DNA of 56,781 nucleotides from assembly GCA_024698125.1 (NCBI GenBank), contig JAILRQ010000005.1:1-56781 (forward strand), given 5' to 3'. The position numbers and the translations under genes are program-made. A model generated the notes under the pieces. That model saw only the letters and a list, made by a program, of their open reading frames with translations. It ran no database searches and had not been told where the DNA came from. The DNA is from Acholeplasmatales bacterium. Lineage in GTDB: Bacteria > Bacillota_I > Bacilli_A > Acholeplasmatales > Anaeroplasmataceae. Within the stretch, counting starts at the first letter, position 1; each line of letters starts with the position of its first letter. This document shows, piece after piece, positions 9,414-16,281 of this stretch.

Positions 9414-9426
9414 GAGGACAGAAACT

Positions 9427-9780
9427 ATGACATTCGCAGAATATTTAAAAGAAAAAAGACAACAAAAAGGATTTACACTACGTGGTTTTGCAGATAAGGT
9501 AGGTATCGCTCCATCATATATGAGTGATATTGAAAAATCTAAGCGTAATGCACCTACTCAAGATATTCTTAATAAAATTGCTGATGTTTTAGAACTTACA
9601 AATGATGAGCAGAATATGCTATTAGATTTAGCTGCCACAGACAAAGATGCAATAGCACAAGATTTAACTAACTATGTAAGTGAAAATTCAGCAGTTAGAG
9701 TAGCTTTAAGAAAGGCTAAAGAGTTAAAGCTCGGAGAGGAAGAGTGGTTGCAGATAATAGAAGAAATGGAAAAGAAGTAA
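9427..9780 (+). CDS. XRE-family helix-turn-helix regulator
   Basis: A 117-residue protein with a Cro/CI-type HTH over residues 3-58 (FAEYLKEKRQQKG, then YMSDIEKSKRNAPT) and a helical C-terminal part. ATG 9427 has the RBS GAGGA; an in-frame GTG at 9376 would add ITITIT encoded by the repeat and sits on the predicted transcription start. The ImmA/IrrE gene follows 14 bp later. XRE plus ImmA pairs control mobile elements and some toxin-antitoxin systems: the peptidase cleaves the repressor. It is the first gene of the island and uses many AAA Lys codons. Confidence 0.9.
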   Translation: MTFAEYLKEKRQQKGFTLRGFADKVGIAPSYMSDIEKSKRNAPTQDILNKIADVLELTNDEQNMLLDLAATDKDAIAQDLTNYVSENSAVRVALRKAKELKLGEEEWLQIIEEMEKK

Positions 9781-9794
9781 AAAGGAGATAAAAA

Positions 9795-10490
9795 ATGCGT
9801 TACGTTTATTCAAGAGAGTATTTAGAAGAACAAGCCGAAAAAATCAATATGAAGTATTATCCTGAAAGACTTAAAGAGGTAATACCACTAGATCCATATG
9901 ATTTATTAGAAAGACTAGGACTAGATGTTGAATGGAAGTATATTTCACCAAATGATAGTATATTAGGAATGATATTTTTTGAGGATGGCTACTGGTACGT
10001 ATGGCCATCAGGAAAATATAAGAAAGGCGATATACCTAAATATGAATTTTTCAAAAAAGGGACTGTTGTTATAAATCAAATTCTATTGGATAAAAAAAGT
10101 AATGCGAAAAAAGAAGTCTTTGTATGTAATCATGAAAATATGCATTGGATTAAAGATAAAGATTTCTTTAAAACTAAGGATGCTTCTCCATTACATATTT
10201 GTAATGATGATGCAATGAACAAAACATATTGGAATAATACTATGAGCGATGTAGATATAATTGAAAGACAAAATAACTACTTAAATGCTGCGGTATTAAT
10301 GCCAAGAAATGTAATTAAAAGAGAGTTTTTCAAGAGATTGAGATTTAAGACGATACCATCTGAGCCAATAAACTATGAAGTATATATGAAAAAACACATT
10401 AAAAGCTTGGCGGATGATTATGGATTGAATTTTAGTCCAATCTTATTTAGATTATATGATCTTGGAATTCTAAAAAGAGAAAATAAATAA
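9795..10490 (+). CDS. ImmA/IrrE family metallo-endopeptidase
   Basis: A 231-residue protein with the zinc-peptidase motif HENMH (HExxH form) at about residues 113-117 inside VFVCNHENMHWIKD, a hydrophobic strand before it, and a C-terminal helical segment with LNAAVLMPRNVIKREF, as in the IrrE/ImmA family. ImmA cleaves the XRE-type repressor of ICEBs1 and IrrE cleaves DdrO; here the XRE protein encoded just upstream is the expected substrate. The RBS is AAAGGAGAT. The stop codon lies inside the stem of the first structured element (10484-10546). Confidence 0.85.
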   Translation: MRYVYSREYLEEQAEKINMKYYPERLKEVIPLDPYDLLERLGLDVEWKYISPNDSILGMIFFEDGYWYVWPSGKYKKGDIPKYEFFKKGTVVINQILLDKKSNAKKEVFVCNHENMHWIKDKDFFKTKDASPLHICNDDAMNKTYWNNTMSDVDIIERQNNYLNAAVLMPRNVIKREFFKRLRFKTIPSEPINYEVYMKKHIKSLADDYGLNFSPILFRLYDLGILKRENK

Positions 10491-10546
10491 AGTGCTGGTA
10501 ACACTTATTTATAAAAATGGTATGTTATAAGGTATCATCAACGCAA
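10484..10546 (+). repeat. Structured element, copy A: hairpin with CTGGTAA loop plus conserved tail
   Basis: TAAATAAAGTG (10484-10494) pairs with CACTTATTTA (10502-10511), one bulged A, around the loop CTGGTAA. Six bases later comes a 29-nt tail (10518-10546) starting TGGTATGTTATAA and ending TATCATCAACGCAA. The 11647-11710 copy has the same loop and tail but a different, still paired stem. GGTATGTTAT in this copy can also pair with ATAACATACC at 10553-10562. Confidence 0.7.
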
Positions 10547-10596
10547 ACGATAATAACATACCTGAAAAAATATTTAATGAAACGAGGATTAAGAAA

Positions 10597-10656
10597 ATGT
10601 TTAAAAATTATAATATTATGAGGTGTATGTTATTATGGGAAGACCAGGTATTTTAG
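10597..10656 (+). CDS. Possible 19-codon leader peptide
   Basis: ATG 10597 with the RBS GAGGA upstream opens a 19-codon frame overlapping, in another frame, the start of the toxin-like gene at 10635. It could couple or attenuate translation of that gene. No homology is recognisable, and it may be chance. Confidence 0.25.
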   Translation: MFKNYNIMRCMLLWEDQVF

Positions 10657-11168
10657 GAGTTCGTAGTGGAACTCGAGGCAGCGGACAGCTTGCTTTAGCA
10701 AATTTCAAATCTGATATTATTGCTAAATCTTTAGCAGATGAAGTAAAAAACAGCAATAATAACAATAATAATTCAAACACTAGAACTGCAAAAAAAAGAA
10801 AGTCACCAATCTTTGATTCTAATGGACACGTTAGTTTAGAAAGTATTTCAGAAAGAAGAGAGTTCTTTTTAGGTAAATCAATAGCTAGAATTGAACATGA
10901 GCTTCATAAAAATGGATATACAACTGAAAGAAAGAAATCAAATCGTAAAGATTCAAAAGCAAAAATTACGATTGTAATTAATAGTAGTAAGGAAAGAAAT
11001 ATTGGTCAAATTCAAGTGTCTCCAGGTTCTAAAAGGCATGGTGATGTTCCTTATGTAAAAATAAGTACAAAGGACATAGGTAAAATTAAGATAATAGGAG
11101 CAACTGAAAATCAATATAAGACAGATGGAAGAGAAAAAGCAACTTTACTATTTAGGAGGTATCATTAA
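10635..11168 (+). CDS. Putative polymorphic-toxin-type protein
   Basis: A 177-residue protein with a Gly-rich start (GRPGILGVRSGTRGSGQ), a low-complexity Asn linker near residues 45-55 and a compact C-terminal domain over about 70-177 (key stretches GSKRHGDVPYVKIST, IGKIKIIGATENQYKT and KATLLFRR). That tail resembles C-terminal toxin modules of phage-head and LXG-type polymorphic toxins, possibly of the barnase/EndoU/colicin-like nuclease group. This is by eye and unconfirmed. ATG 10635 is preferred over GTG 10623, which falls within the RBS GAGGTG. The next gene overlaps by one base and has the size of an immunity protein. The pair sits between two copies of the structured element. Confidence 0.5.
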   Translation: MGRPGILGVRSGTRGSGQLALANFKSDIIAKSLADEVKNSNNNNNNSNTRTAKKRKSPIFDSNGHVSLESISERREFFLGKSIARIEHELHKNGYTTERKKSNRKDSKAKITIVINSSKERNIGQIQVSPGSKRHGDVPYVKISTKDIGKIKIIGATENQYKTDGREKATLLFRRYH

Positions 11169-11641
11169 TGTATTATGATGATTTAAATTTAATTCCTGGT
11201 GTAGGAATTGGAAGAATCAAATTTGGAATGAAATTTGATGAAGTAAAAAAAATTTTAAAAGAGGATGGTATTGTTTATTCAACGGGTATCGATTCTAATA
11301 AAGGATGTACTCCTCAAAAGGAATGGGAAACTATCTATGTTAAGGATTATATGACATTTTGCTTTGTTGAAAATGTATTATGGCAAATTAATGCTGAAAA
11401 GGAGTATAAAGGAATGCTAGAAAATGGTATTTGTATTGGAGATAGCATTCAAAATGCAGAAAAAGTAGATCCCGACTTACAATACGATGATTGGAATGAA
11501 AATTTTGTATCAGCTAAAGGATACTGGTTATTTGATACAGTTGAATCTGGAAATAAAATATATAGGATGACAATTAATTTATTAGAGTGTATGGATGATG
11601 ATATATTTTATTCATATGAGTGGTTAAAAAAATACCAATAA
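11168..11641 (+). CDS. Putative immunity protein (BamE/SmpA-like motif)
   Basis: A 157-residue acidic soluble protein starting on the last base of the preceding gene (RBS AGGAGGT), so the two are coupled. The motif GVGIGRIKFGMKFDEVKKIL resembles the helix-strand entry of BamE/SmpA-like folds, and another GDSIQNAEKV stretch repeats the pattern. Acidic proteins of this size directly downstream of a toxin domain are usually immunity proteins. No specific Imm family is recognised, so the role is inferred from context. The second structured element starts six bases after the stop codon. Confidence 0.5.
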   Translation: MYYDDLNLIPGVGIGRIKFGMKFDEVKKILKEDGIVYSTGIDSNKGCTPQKEWETIYVKDYMTFCFVENVLWQINAEKEYKGMLENGICIGDSIQNAEKVDPDLQYDDWNENFVSAKGYWLFDTVESGNKIYRMTINLLECMDDDIFYSYEWLKKYQ

Positions 11642-11646
11642 AAAAA

Positions 11647-11710
11647 GCGTAGATTGCTGGTAACAATCTACGCTAAATTAATGGTATGTTATAACATATC
11701 ATCAACGCAA
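11647..11710 (+). repeat. Structured element, copy B: perfect hairpin with CTGGTAA loop plus conserved tail
   Basis: A perfect 10-bp stem GCGTAGATTG/CAATCTACGC (11647-11656 and 11664-11673) encloses CTGGTAA. The tail at 11682-11710 matches the copy-A tail at 27 of 29 positions, and GGTATGTT/AACATATC in it can itself fold. The stem sequences of A and B differ completely while both remain paired. Confidence 0.75.
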
Positions 11711-11760
11711 TTTGTATTTTATAATATTTAAATAAAAAAGTCAAGGAGGGAGGCTTACGC

Positions 11761-12486
11761 ATGACTGATGATGAGAAGGTAAAAAAATATAGGGTTTCTT
11801 ATACAAAAGTAACAAATAATTCGATGGTTGATGGCAATGATGAATTTCCTGTTGTTCCATGTTATTTAGATATAGCACCAGATTATTTATGCTTATATGG
11901 AGATCCAAAGGATTATAATAAAACAAATATGACATGTGTTTGCTTTTATGAATTTGACTCTGAATTCGATGGTATTAATGGATTATTTAATGCAATATAT
12001 TATGAAAATGAAAAGCTATTAAATTTTTATAAGAATAGATTTAAAGATGTTAAGGTGATCATTGAACCTGATTACTCACAAATTAGGGATATTGAATTGA
12101 TAGAGAATAAATATAGGCAATTTAAGGCAAGAGTTGTTTCTCTATGGTTTATAAATGAAATGAATATCCCAGTAATTCCTAATTTGAATTATGCTGGAGA
12201 GTATAGTATGGAATATATGTTAGATGGTATTAAAGAAACTACAATGATTTCGGTATCTTTAAAAGGAATTATGGATAAGAAAATTGAAGAAGAATTGCTA
12301 ATGATGGCGATAAAGAAATCTGTAGATAATTTGCCTAATCTTAAGAAGATAATTTGTTTTTCTACAAGTCCTAATGACGAGAAGAATAATATGTATTTTG
12401 AATATGCTAAGAATAAAGGTATTGATGTTATAATCCCGGACAATTCAATGAGATTAAGAAATATAGAAATATCTATCAAGAATTAG
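11761..12486 (+). CDS. DUF4417-family protein
   Basis: A 241-residue soluble protein matching DUF4417 by the signature series EPDYSQ, a Trp-containing helix (VVSLWFINEMNIPVIPNL), GEYSMEYMLDGI, ISVSLKG and a C-terminal strand KKIICFST. DUF4417 proteins are common on plasmids, phages and conjugative elements of Firmicutes and have no established function. The RBS is strong (AAGGAGGG). AT-rich codon use and the position after a structured element mark it as island cargo. It is 491 bp from the next gene. Confidence 0.8.
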   Translation: MTDDEKVKKYRVSYTKVTNNSMVDGNDEFPVVPCYLDIAPDYLCLYGDPKDYNKTNMTCVCFYEFDSEFDGINGLFNAIYYENEKLLNFYKNRFKDVKVIIEPDYSQIRDIELIENKYRQFKARVVSLWFINEMNIPVIPNLNYAGEYSMEYMLDGIKETTMISVSLKGIMDKKIEEELLMMAIKKSVDNLPNLKKIICFSTSPNDEKNNMYFEYAKNKGIDVIIPDNSMRLRNIEISIKN

Positions 12487-12570
12487 AACTATAGATTGCT
12501 ATTGTGATAGTGATGAACGATTTGATTTATACCATGATGATAGATTAATGGATATGTTAAAAATATATCC

Positions 12571-12726
12571 TTATTTAGATGCTAAAGCAGTTTCATTTTT
12601 GGTTAATACATTATCATTATGTTTTAATTTGGCTGATATTATAATGGTATCTTTAATTGTGGTTTTATCATTGACAATAATTCTATCATCTTTTAAAATA
12701 TCCTCGTAAGGATTATAATTATTAAT
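12571..12726 (-). pseudogene. Possible gene remnant without a start codon
   Basis: On the minus strand a 51-codon open frame runs from an ATT codon at 12726 to TAA at 12571, preceded by AAGGAAGG. It has no ATG, GTG or TTG start and no recognisable family. It may be the tail of a decayed gene or chance in an AT-rich gap. Confidence 0.2.
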
Positions 12727-12795
12727 AAGTATTACCTTCCTTTCTATAATGTTTTCTTGACAATTCTATTATAATGGAAGGTAATACTTTTTTTA
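12727..12795. repeat. 14-bp inverted repeat (MITE-like or terminator hairpin)
   Basis: AAGTATTACCTTCC (12727-12740) is matched by its exact complement at 12776-12789, with inner pairing TATAAT/ATTATA, followed by a T run. The 63-bp unit could be a terminator or a very small inverted-repeat element. No target-site duplication is evident. Confidence 0.5.
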
Positions 12796-12822
12796 TTTGA
12801 TAATTGTGATTTATCTATCTAC

Positions 12823-12882
12823 CTATCTATCAACTGTTAAATTTAAGGGAATCTATCTATCAACTGATTTATTTAAAGAAGC
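12823..12882. repeat. Two 30-bp direct repeats (CTATCTATCAACTG units)
   Basis: Copies start at 12823 and 12853, both beginning CTATCTATCAACTG followed by an A/T-rich TTTAA tail. A shorter TCTATCTA precedes them. They lie upstream of the abiE promoter. Together with the remnant and hairpin, this is what the 12487-12925 gap contains. Confidence 0.6.
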
Positions 12883-12925
12883 TAGAAAATTGCTTGCTTT
12901 TATTTTTAGTCGCTTTATCTTTCAT

Positions 12926-12954
12926 TTGACATACAGTGTAAAGTGAAGTATAAT
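12926..12954 (+). promoter_or_regulatory. Consensus promoter of the abiE operon
   Basis: Perfect TTGACA (12926-12931), 17-bp spacer, perfect TATAAT (12949-12954). The spacer holds half sites ACATAC/GTATAATGT, which could be an AbiEi operator, since AbiEi antitoxins repress their own promoter. Confidence 0.8.
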
Positions 12955-12977
12955 GTTAATGGATAGGAGGTATAAAT

Positions 12978-13586
12978 ATGACTCTTTATGATGTATTATT
13001 AAGCAAATATGGGTATAGTAATCCATTTTCACTTGAAGAAATAAAATTTAATAATTATTCATTACCATGGATAAAAAAAGAATTAAACAAGCTTGTTAAT
13101 TCTAATACGGTTGTTAGATATGAAAGAGGTATATATTATATCCCCGAAAAAACTATTTTTGGTAATAGCTCTTTAAATCCTCAAAAGATAATAGAAAAGA
13201 AATATTTGTCTAATAATTCTGGATATTATTCTGGCTTATCTTTTGCAAATAAGGTTGGTATAACTACACAAATGCCTAATGTTATAGAAATATATACAAA
13301 TAATGAAAAGAGTAGAGTAAGGGAAATTACAATTAATAATTTAAAGGTGATATTAAGAAAAGGTAGAGTTAATATTACAAATGATAATATTTATGTTTTA
13401 TCTTTTTTAGAATTAATGAATTCTTTTTCAATTGATTATTTTAATGCTGAAAGAAAAGAACTAATTATTAATTATATTAAAGAAAGAGGCATCAATAGAA
13501 AAGCAATTACAAAATATTCTCCTTATTTTCCAGATAAGGTTATGAGAAATTTAGTAGAAAGTGAGATTATATATGATATTGCATAA
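12978..13586 (+). CDS. AbiEi-type antitoxin of a type IV toxin-antitoxin system
   Basis: A 202-residue protein with an N-terminal winged helix (LSKYGYSNPFSLEEI to RGIYYIPEKTIFG, about residues 8-60) followed by the AbiEi-type domain (YYSGLSFANKVGITTQMPNVIEIYTN). AbiEi binds its promoter DNA and counteracts the AbiEii nucleotidyltransferase toxin without binding it directly. The RBS is AGGAGG. Its 3' end overlaps the toxin gene, the usual arrangement. The strongly A/T-biased codons differ from core genes, consistent with acquisition. Confidence 0.85.
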   Translation: MTLYDVLLSKYGYSNPFSLEEIKFNNYSLPWIKKELNKLVNSNTVVRYERGIYYIPEKTIFGNSSLNPQKIIEKKYLSNNSGYYSGLSFANKVGITTQMPNVIEIYTNNEKSRVREITINNLKVILRKGRVNITNDNIYVLSFLELMNSFSIDYFNAERKELIINYIKERGINRKAITKYSPYFPDKVMRNLVESEIIYDIA

Positions 13587-14475
13587 TGATAGAAAATCAT
13601 TTGAAGAAATAATTATTCAAACAGCAAATTATTATAATATTGATGTATCAATTATTGAAAAAGATTATTATGTAACAATAATGCTAAAGGAGTTATCAAA
13701 AAGAATTGATAATATGATATTTAAAGGTGGAACATCACTTTCTAAATGTTACCATTTAATTGAAAGATTTTCTGAAGATATTGATTTAAATATCGAAACT
13801 ATGAAACACCCAACTGATTCAGAAAGAAAAAAATTATGTAATTCAATTAAAGACTCAATTACTGAATTAAATTTTGAATTATTAAATCCTGATAATATAA
13901 GAAGTAGAAGAGATTTTAATAGATTTATAATAGATTATAATTCTATATTTAAAAGTGATAGTTTAAAATCAAATTTAATAATTGAGACAGCAGTTTTTAT
14001 AAGATCGTTTCCATGCGTAGAAAAAGAAGTTTCATCATATATTTATGAATATATGATATTAAGAGGCTATGATAAAATTATTGCTGAATGTAACCTTGAA
14101 CCATTTAAAATTAGAGTTCAATCATTAGAAAGAACATTTATTGATAAACTATTTGCCCTTGCTGATTATTATCTTGCAAATGAAAAATCAGAACATTCTA
14201 GACATTTATATGATTTATATAAAATAAAGAATAATATTATTTTTAATGATGCCTTTTATAAACTTTTTAATGAGATTAAAAACGAAAGAAAGATTCATGA
14301 AAAATGTTTATCAGCTATGGACGATATTTCGTTAGCTGAAGTGTTAAAGGAAATTGTAGAAAAAGATTATTATAAATCTGATTATGAAGATATTACATGT
14401 AATTTGTTATTTGAAATAGTAGATTATAAGACTGTAAAAGATTCTTTAATAGATATTATTGAAAAAATTAAATAA
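13573..14475 (+). CDS. AbiEii/AbiGii nucleotidyltransferase toxin
   Basis: A 300-residue DNA polymerase-beta-like nucleotidyltransferase. The core motif GGTSLSK is followed by the metal-binding pair in FSEDIDLNIE, and later conserved stretches KIRVQSLERTFIDKLFALADY and SRHLYDLYKI match the AbiEii family (PF08843). Related toxins modify tRNA acceptor ends or other RNAs and cause dormancy that blocks phage growth. ATG 13573 overlaps the antitoxin by 14 nt; an in-frame GTG at 13561 is the alternative. It is the last island gene, followed by a terminator at 14566. Confidence 0.9.
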   Translation: MILHNDRKSFEEIIIQTANYYNIDVSIIEKDYYVTIMLKELSKRIDNMIFKGGTSLSKCYHLIERFSEDIDLNIETMKHPTDSERKKLCNSIKDSITELNFELLNPDNIRSRRDFNRFIIDYNSIFKSDSLKSNLIIETAVFIRSFPCVEKEVSSYIYEYMILRGYDKIIAECNLEPFKIRVQSLERTFIDKLFALADYYLANEKSEHSRHLYDLYKIKNNIIFNDAFYKLFNEIKNERKIHEKCLSAMDDISLAEVLKEIVEKDYYKSDYEDITCNLLFEIVDYKTVKDSLIDIIEKIK

Positions 14476-14565
14476 TAATATTTACTTTAAATTGTGGAGC
14501 ACTTCTAAAAACTTCGATGTTCACGTTGAAACAATTTGCCTACTAGAATTAATGAAGTAGAAGAT

Positions 14566-14594
14566 AACTCAAAGTTTTTGACTTTGAGTTTTCT
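14566..14594 (+). terminator. Intrinsic terminator at the right end of the island
   Basis: Stem AACTCAAAG/CTTTGAGTT with loop TTTTTGA, then TTTTC. The 90 bp between it and the toxin gene hold no recognisable feature. Confidence 0.7.
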
Positions 14595-14697
14595 TGTTAT
14601 TAAAATAATATTCGTCAATTTATTAATAATTAGATAAAAAATGGTATTTTAAAATAAATGGTGCTATAATTAATTCGTGTTTAAAGGAGATAATACT

Positions 14698-15489
14698 ATG
14701 TATAAAATTGGTTTATTAGGATATGGTAAGATGGGTGGAGCCATTATTGGTGGGCTTATCGAATCAAAGAAATATAAAAAGAGTGATGTTTTAATTTATT
14801 CCTTAAATAAGGATGATATCACTCGTGATGGCTTTACTGCTGCAGAGGATGAGGCATATGTTTATGAAAATGTAGAGACTTTAATCCTTGCAATTAAGCC
14901 TCAGCAATTTGAAGAGGTTATGGCAAAGCTTAAGGATTGTAAGAATAAGCCAGAGCTTATTATCACAATTGCGGCTGGTATTACTATTTCATATATTGAA
15001 AAATCACTAGGAAGTGATTTAAAGGTAGTAAGAGTTATGCCTAACCTTGGAGCTGCAATCAAGATGGCAGTTACAACTATGGCACATAATAAGAATGTAG
15101 ATGATAGAAGCCTTGCTAGCGCAAAGGCTATCTTTGAGTCAATTGGAAGTGTTACATTAGTAGATGAGGATAAGATTAATACCTTATTACCTCTTAATGG
15201 TTCATATCCAGCATATATTTGGTATTTCATTCGTTCATTTGTAAGATATGCAGAGAAGAATGGTGTAGATCCAATGGATGCTAGAAAGATGCTTGCGGAT
15301 GCTACAATTGGATGTGCTAAGATGCTAAATGAATCACCTAAGGATTTAGATACATTAATTAATGATGTATGCTCATACAAGGGAACTACAATTGAAGGAG
15401 TTTATGTATTTGATGATATGAAGCTTGATGAAATTGTAGATAAGGCTTCAGCTGCATGTGCTAAGCGTGGAGATGAGCTTGCAAAGTAG
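14698..15489 (+). CDS. proC: Pyrroline-5-carboxylate reductase
   Basis: A 263-residue enzyme of proline synthesis that reduces 1-pyrroline-5-carboxylate with NAD(P)H. The N-terminal Rossmann fold has the dinucleotide motif GLLGYGKMGGAI, then the family pattern LAIKPQQFEEV, ITIAAGITISYIE and VRVMPNLGAAI. The C-terminal dimerisation domain carries GCAKMLNES and SYKGTTIEG, the latter near the substrate site. ATG 14698 has the RBS AAAGGAGAT; the GTG at 14677 lies before that site and is rejected. It is a single-gene unit with a terminator, and codon use returns to the core AAG-rich pattern. Confidence 0.93.
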   Translation: MYKIGLLGYGKMGGAIIGGLIESKKYKKSDVLIYSLNKDDITRDGFTAAEDEAYVYENVETLILAIKPQQFEEVMAKLKDCKNKPELIITIAAGITISYIEKSLGSDLKVVRVMPNLGAAIKMAVTTMAHNKNVDDRSLASAKAIFESIGSVTLVDEDKINTLLPLNGSYPAYIWYFIRSFVRYAEKNGVDPMDARKMLADATIGCAKMLNESPKDLDTLINDVCSYKGTTIEGVYVFDDMKLDEIVDKASAACAKRGDELAK

Positions 15490-15515
15490 AAGTGCCAATG
15501 GCACTTTTATTTTTT
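15490..15515 (+). terminator. Intrinsic terminator after proC
   Basis: Stem AAGTGCC/GGCACTT, loop AAT, followed by a T-rich run. It overlaps the last base of the stop-codon region. Confidence 0.85.
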
Positions 15516-15519
15516 TATT

Positions 15520-15551
15520 TATAAAAAGAAAAAAGAGGTCCTAAGACCTCT
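15520..15551 (-). terminator. Terminator for tRNA-Arg
   Basis: On the minus strand AGAGGTC/GACCTCT with loop TTAG is followed by a long T run (the A run at 15520-15533 on plus). It lies 14 bp after the CCA end of the tRNA. Confidence 0.85.
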
Positions 15552-15564
15552 AATTATTATCAAG

Positions 15565-15641
15565 TGGCGGTTCGTAAGCGATTCGAACGCTTGACAACAC
15601 GCTTAGAAGGCGTGTGCTCTATCCAGCTGAGCTAACGAACC
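15565..15641 (-). tRNA. tRNA-Arg, anticodon UCU
   Basis: A 77-nt tRNA on the minus strand. Acceptor stem GGTTCGT pairs with ACGAACC, followed by G and an encoded CCA. The D arm is GCTC/GAGC, the anticodon stem ACGCC/AGCGT-like with loop containing TCT at the anticodon, and the T arm has TTCGAAT. It reads AGA, the main Arg codon in this genome besides CGT. It has its own terminator and sits opposite to the flanking genes. Confidence 0.95.
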
Positions 15642-15696
15642 ATCTCAACAACGATTAGTATTATAAACTATAAAACCTCAAAAGTAAAGGATTTTT

Positions 15697-16077
15697 TTAG
15701 TTATTTTCGTTGTTTTTGTTATCATCTTCGATAATATCCTCATATTTGTCGCGCTCAGGTGTGATATGTCTATTCTTACCATGACCTGTAGCCTTATATT
15801 TGATATATTTCTTACCCTTCTTATCAAGAAGTACTGTAATAAGTAGGAATATCGCAAGAATTACTATAAGAGCACCTGTACAGAATAATCTCCACCAAGA
15901 TGTAAACTTAAATATAAGAAGGATTCCAAATGCTATTGTAAGGATAGAGGCTACAAAATATGATATAAGCTCATATTTAACCTTAGCTCTATTAGCCTTC
16001 TCTGTAATAAATAGCGCTATAAATGATCCTAATAGGAAAACACCCATAACTATTGCTAGTACTGCAAATAATGTCAT
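15697..16077 (-). CDS. Small membrane protein, three predicted helices
   Basis: A 126-residue protein with hydrophobic segments at about 3-24, 38-56 and 64-84 and a charged, highly acidic C-terminal tail (DKYEDIIEDDNKNNENN). It resembles an uncharacterised membrane protein, and no family is recognised. The RBS is AAGGTGATTA. It lies divergently from ilvE and upstream of the tRNA on the same strand. Confidence 0.7.
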   Translation of the reverse strand: MTLFAVLAIVMGVFLLGSFIALFITEKANRAKVKYELISYFVASILTIAFGILLIFKFTSWWRLFCTGALIVILAIFLLITVLLDKKGKKYIKYKATGHGKNRHITPERDKYEDIIEDDNKNNENN

Positions 16078-16219
16078 ATTTAATCACCTTCTATATAATA
16101 GCATAAGTTTTTTAAAATTAAAATACTATTAAAATTTAGTGTGAAATCATTTTAGTTAAAATAAAATTAAAGCTTTTGAAATAAAAGACTAATTTTTAAC
16201 TAAAATACCTCTTTTTGAC

Positions 16220-16248
16220 TTGTTTTACATACTAAATTGTACTAAAAT
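16220..16248 (+). promoter_or_regulatory. Promoter for ilvE
   Basis: TTGTTT (16220-16225), 17-bp spacer, TAAAAT (16243-16248). No T-box or attenuator is visible in the 200-bp gap before ilvE. Confidence 0.5.
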
Positions 16249-16281
16249 AGAAGTTAGTAAATCAAAGTGAGGTAATAAGTA

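Noticed and set aside
9376-9426. GTG 9376 as the XRE gene start
   Set aside because: It coincides with the predicted transcription start and lacks an RBS; ATG 9427 has GAGGA.
10484-11710. Integron attC sites
   Set aside because: No integron integrase in the window and the tails do not match the attC core sites well; a functional analogy remains possible.
16078-16281. T-box or attenuator before ilvE
   Set aside because: No AGGTGG-type core and no terminator between promoter and ATG.
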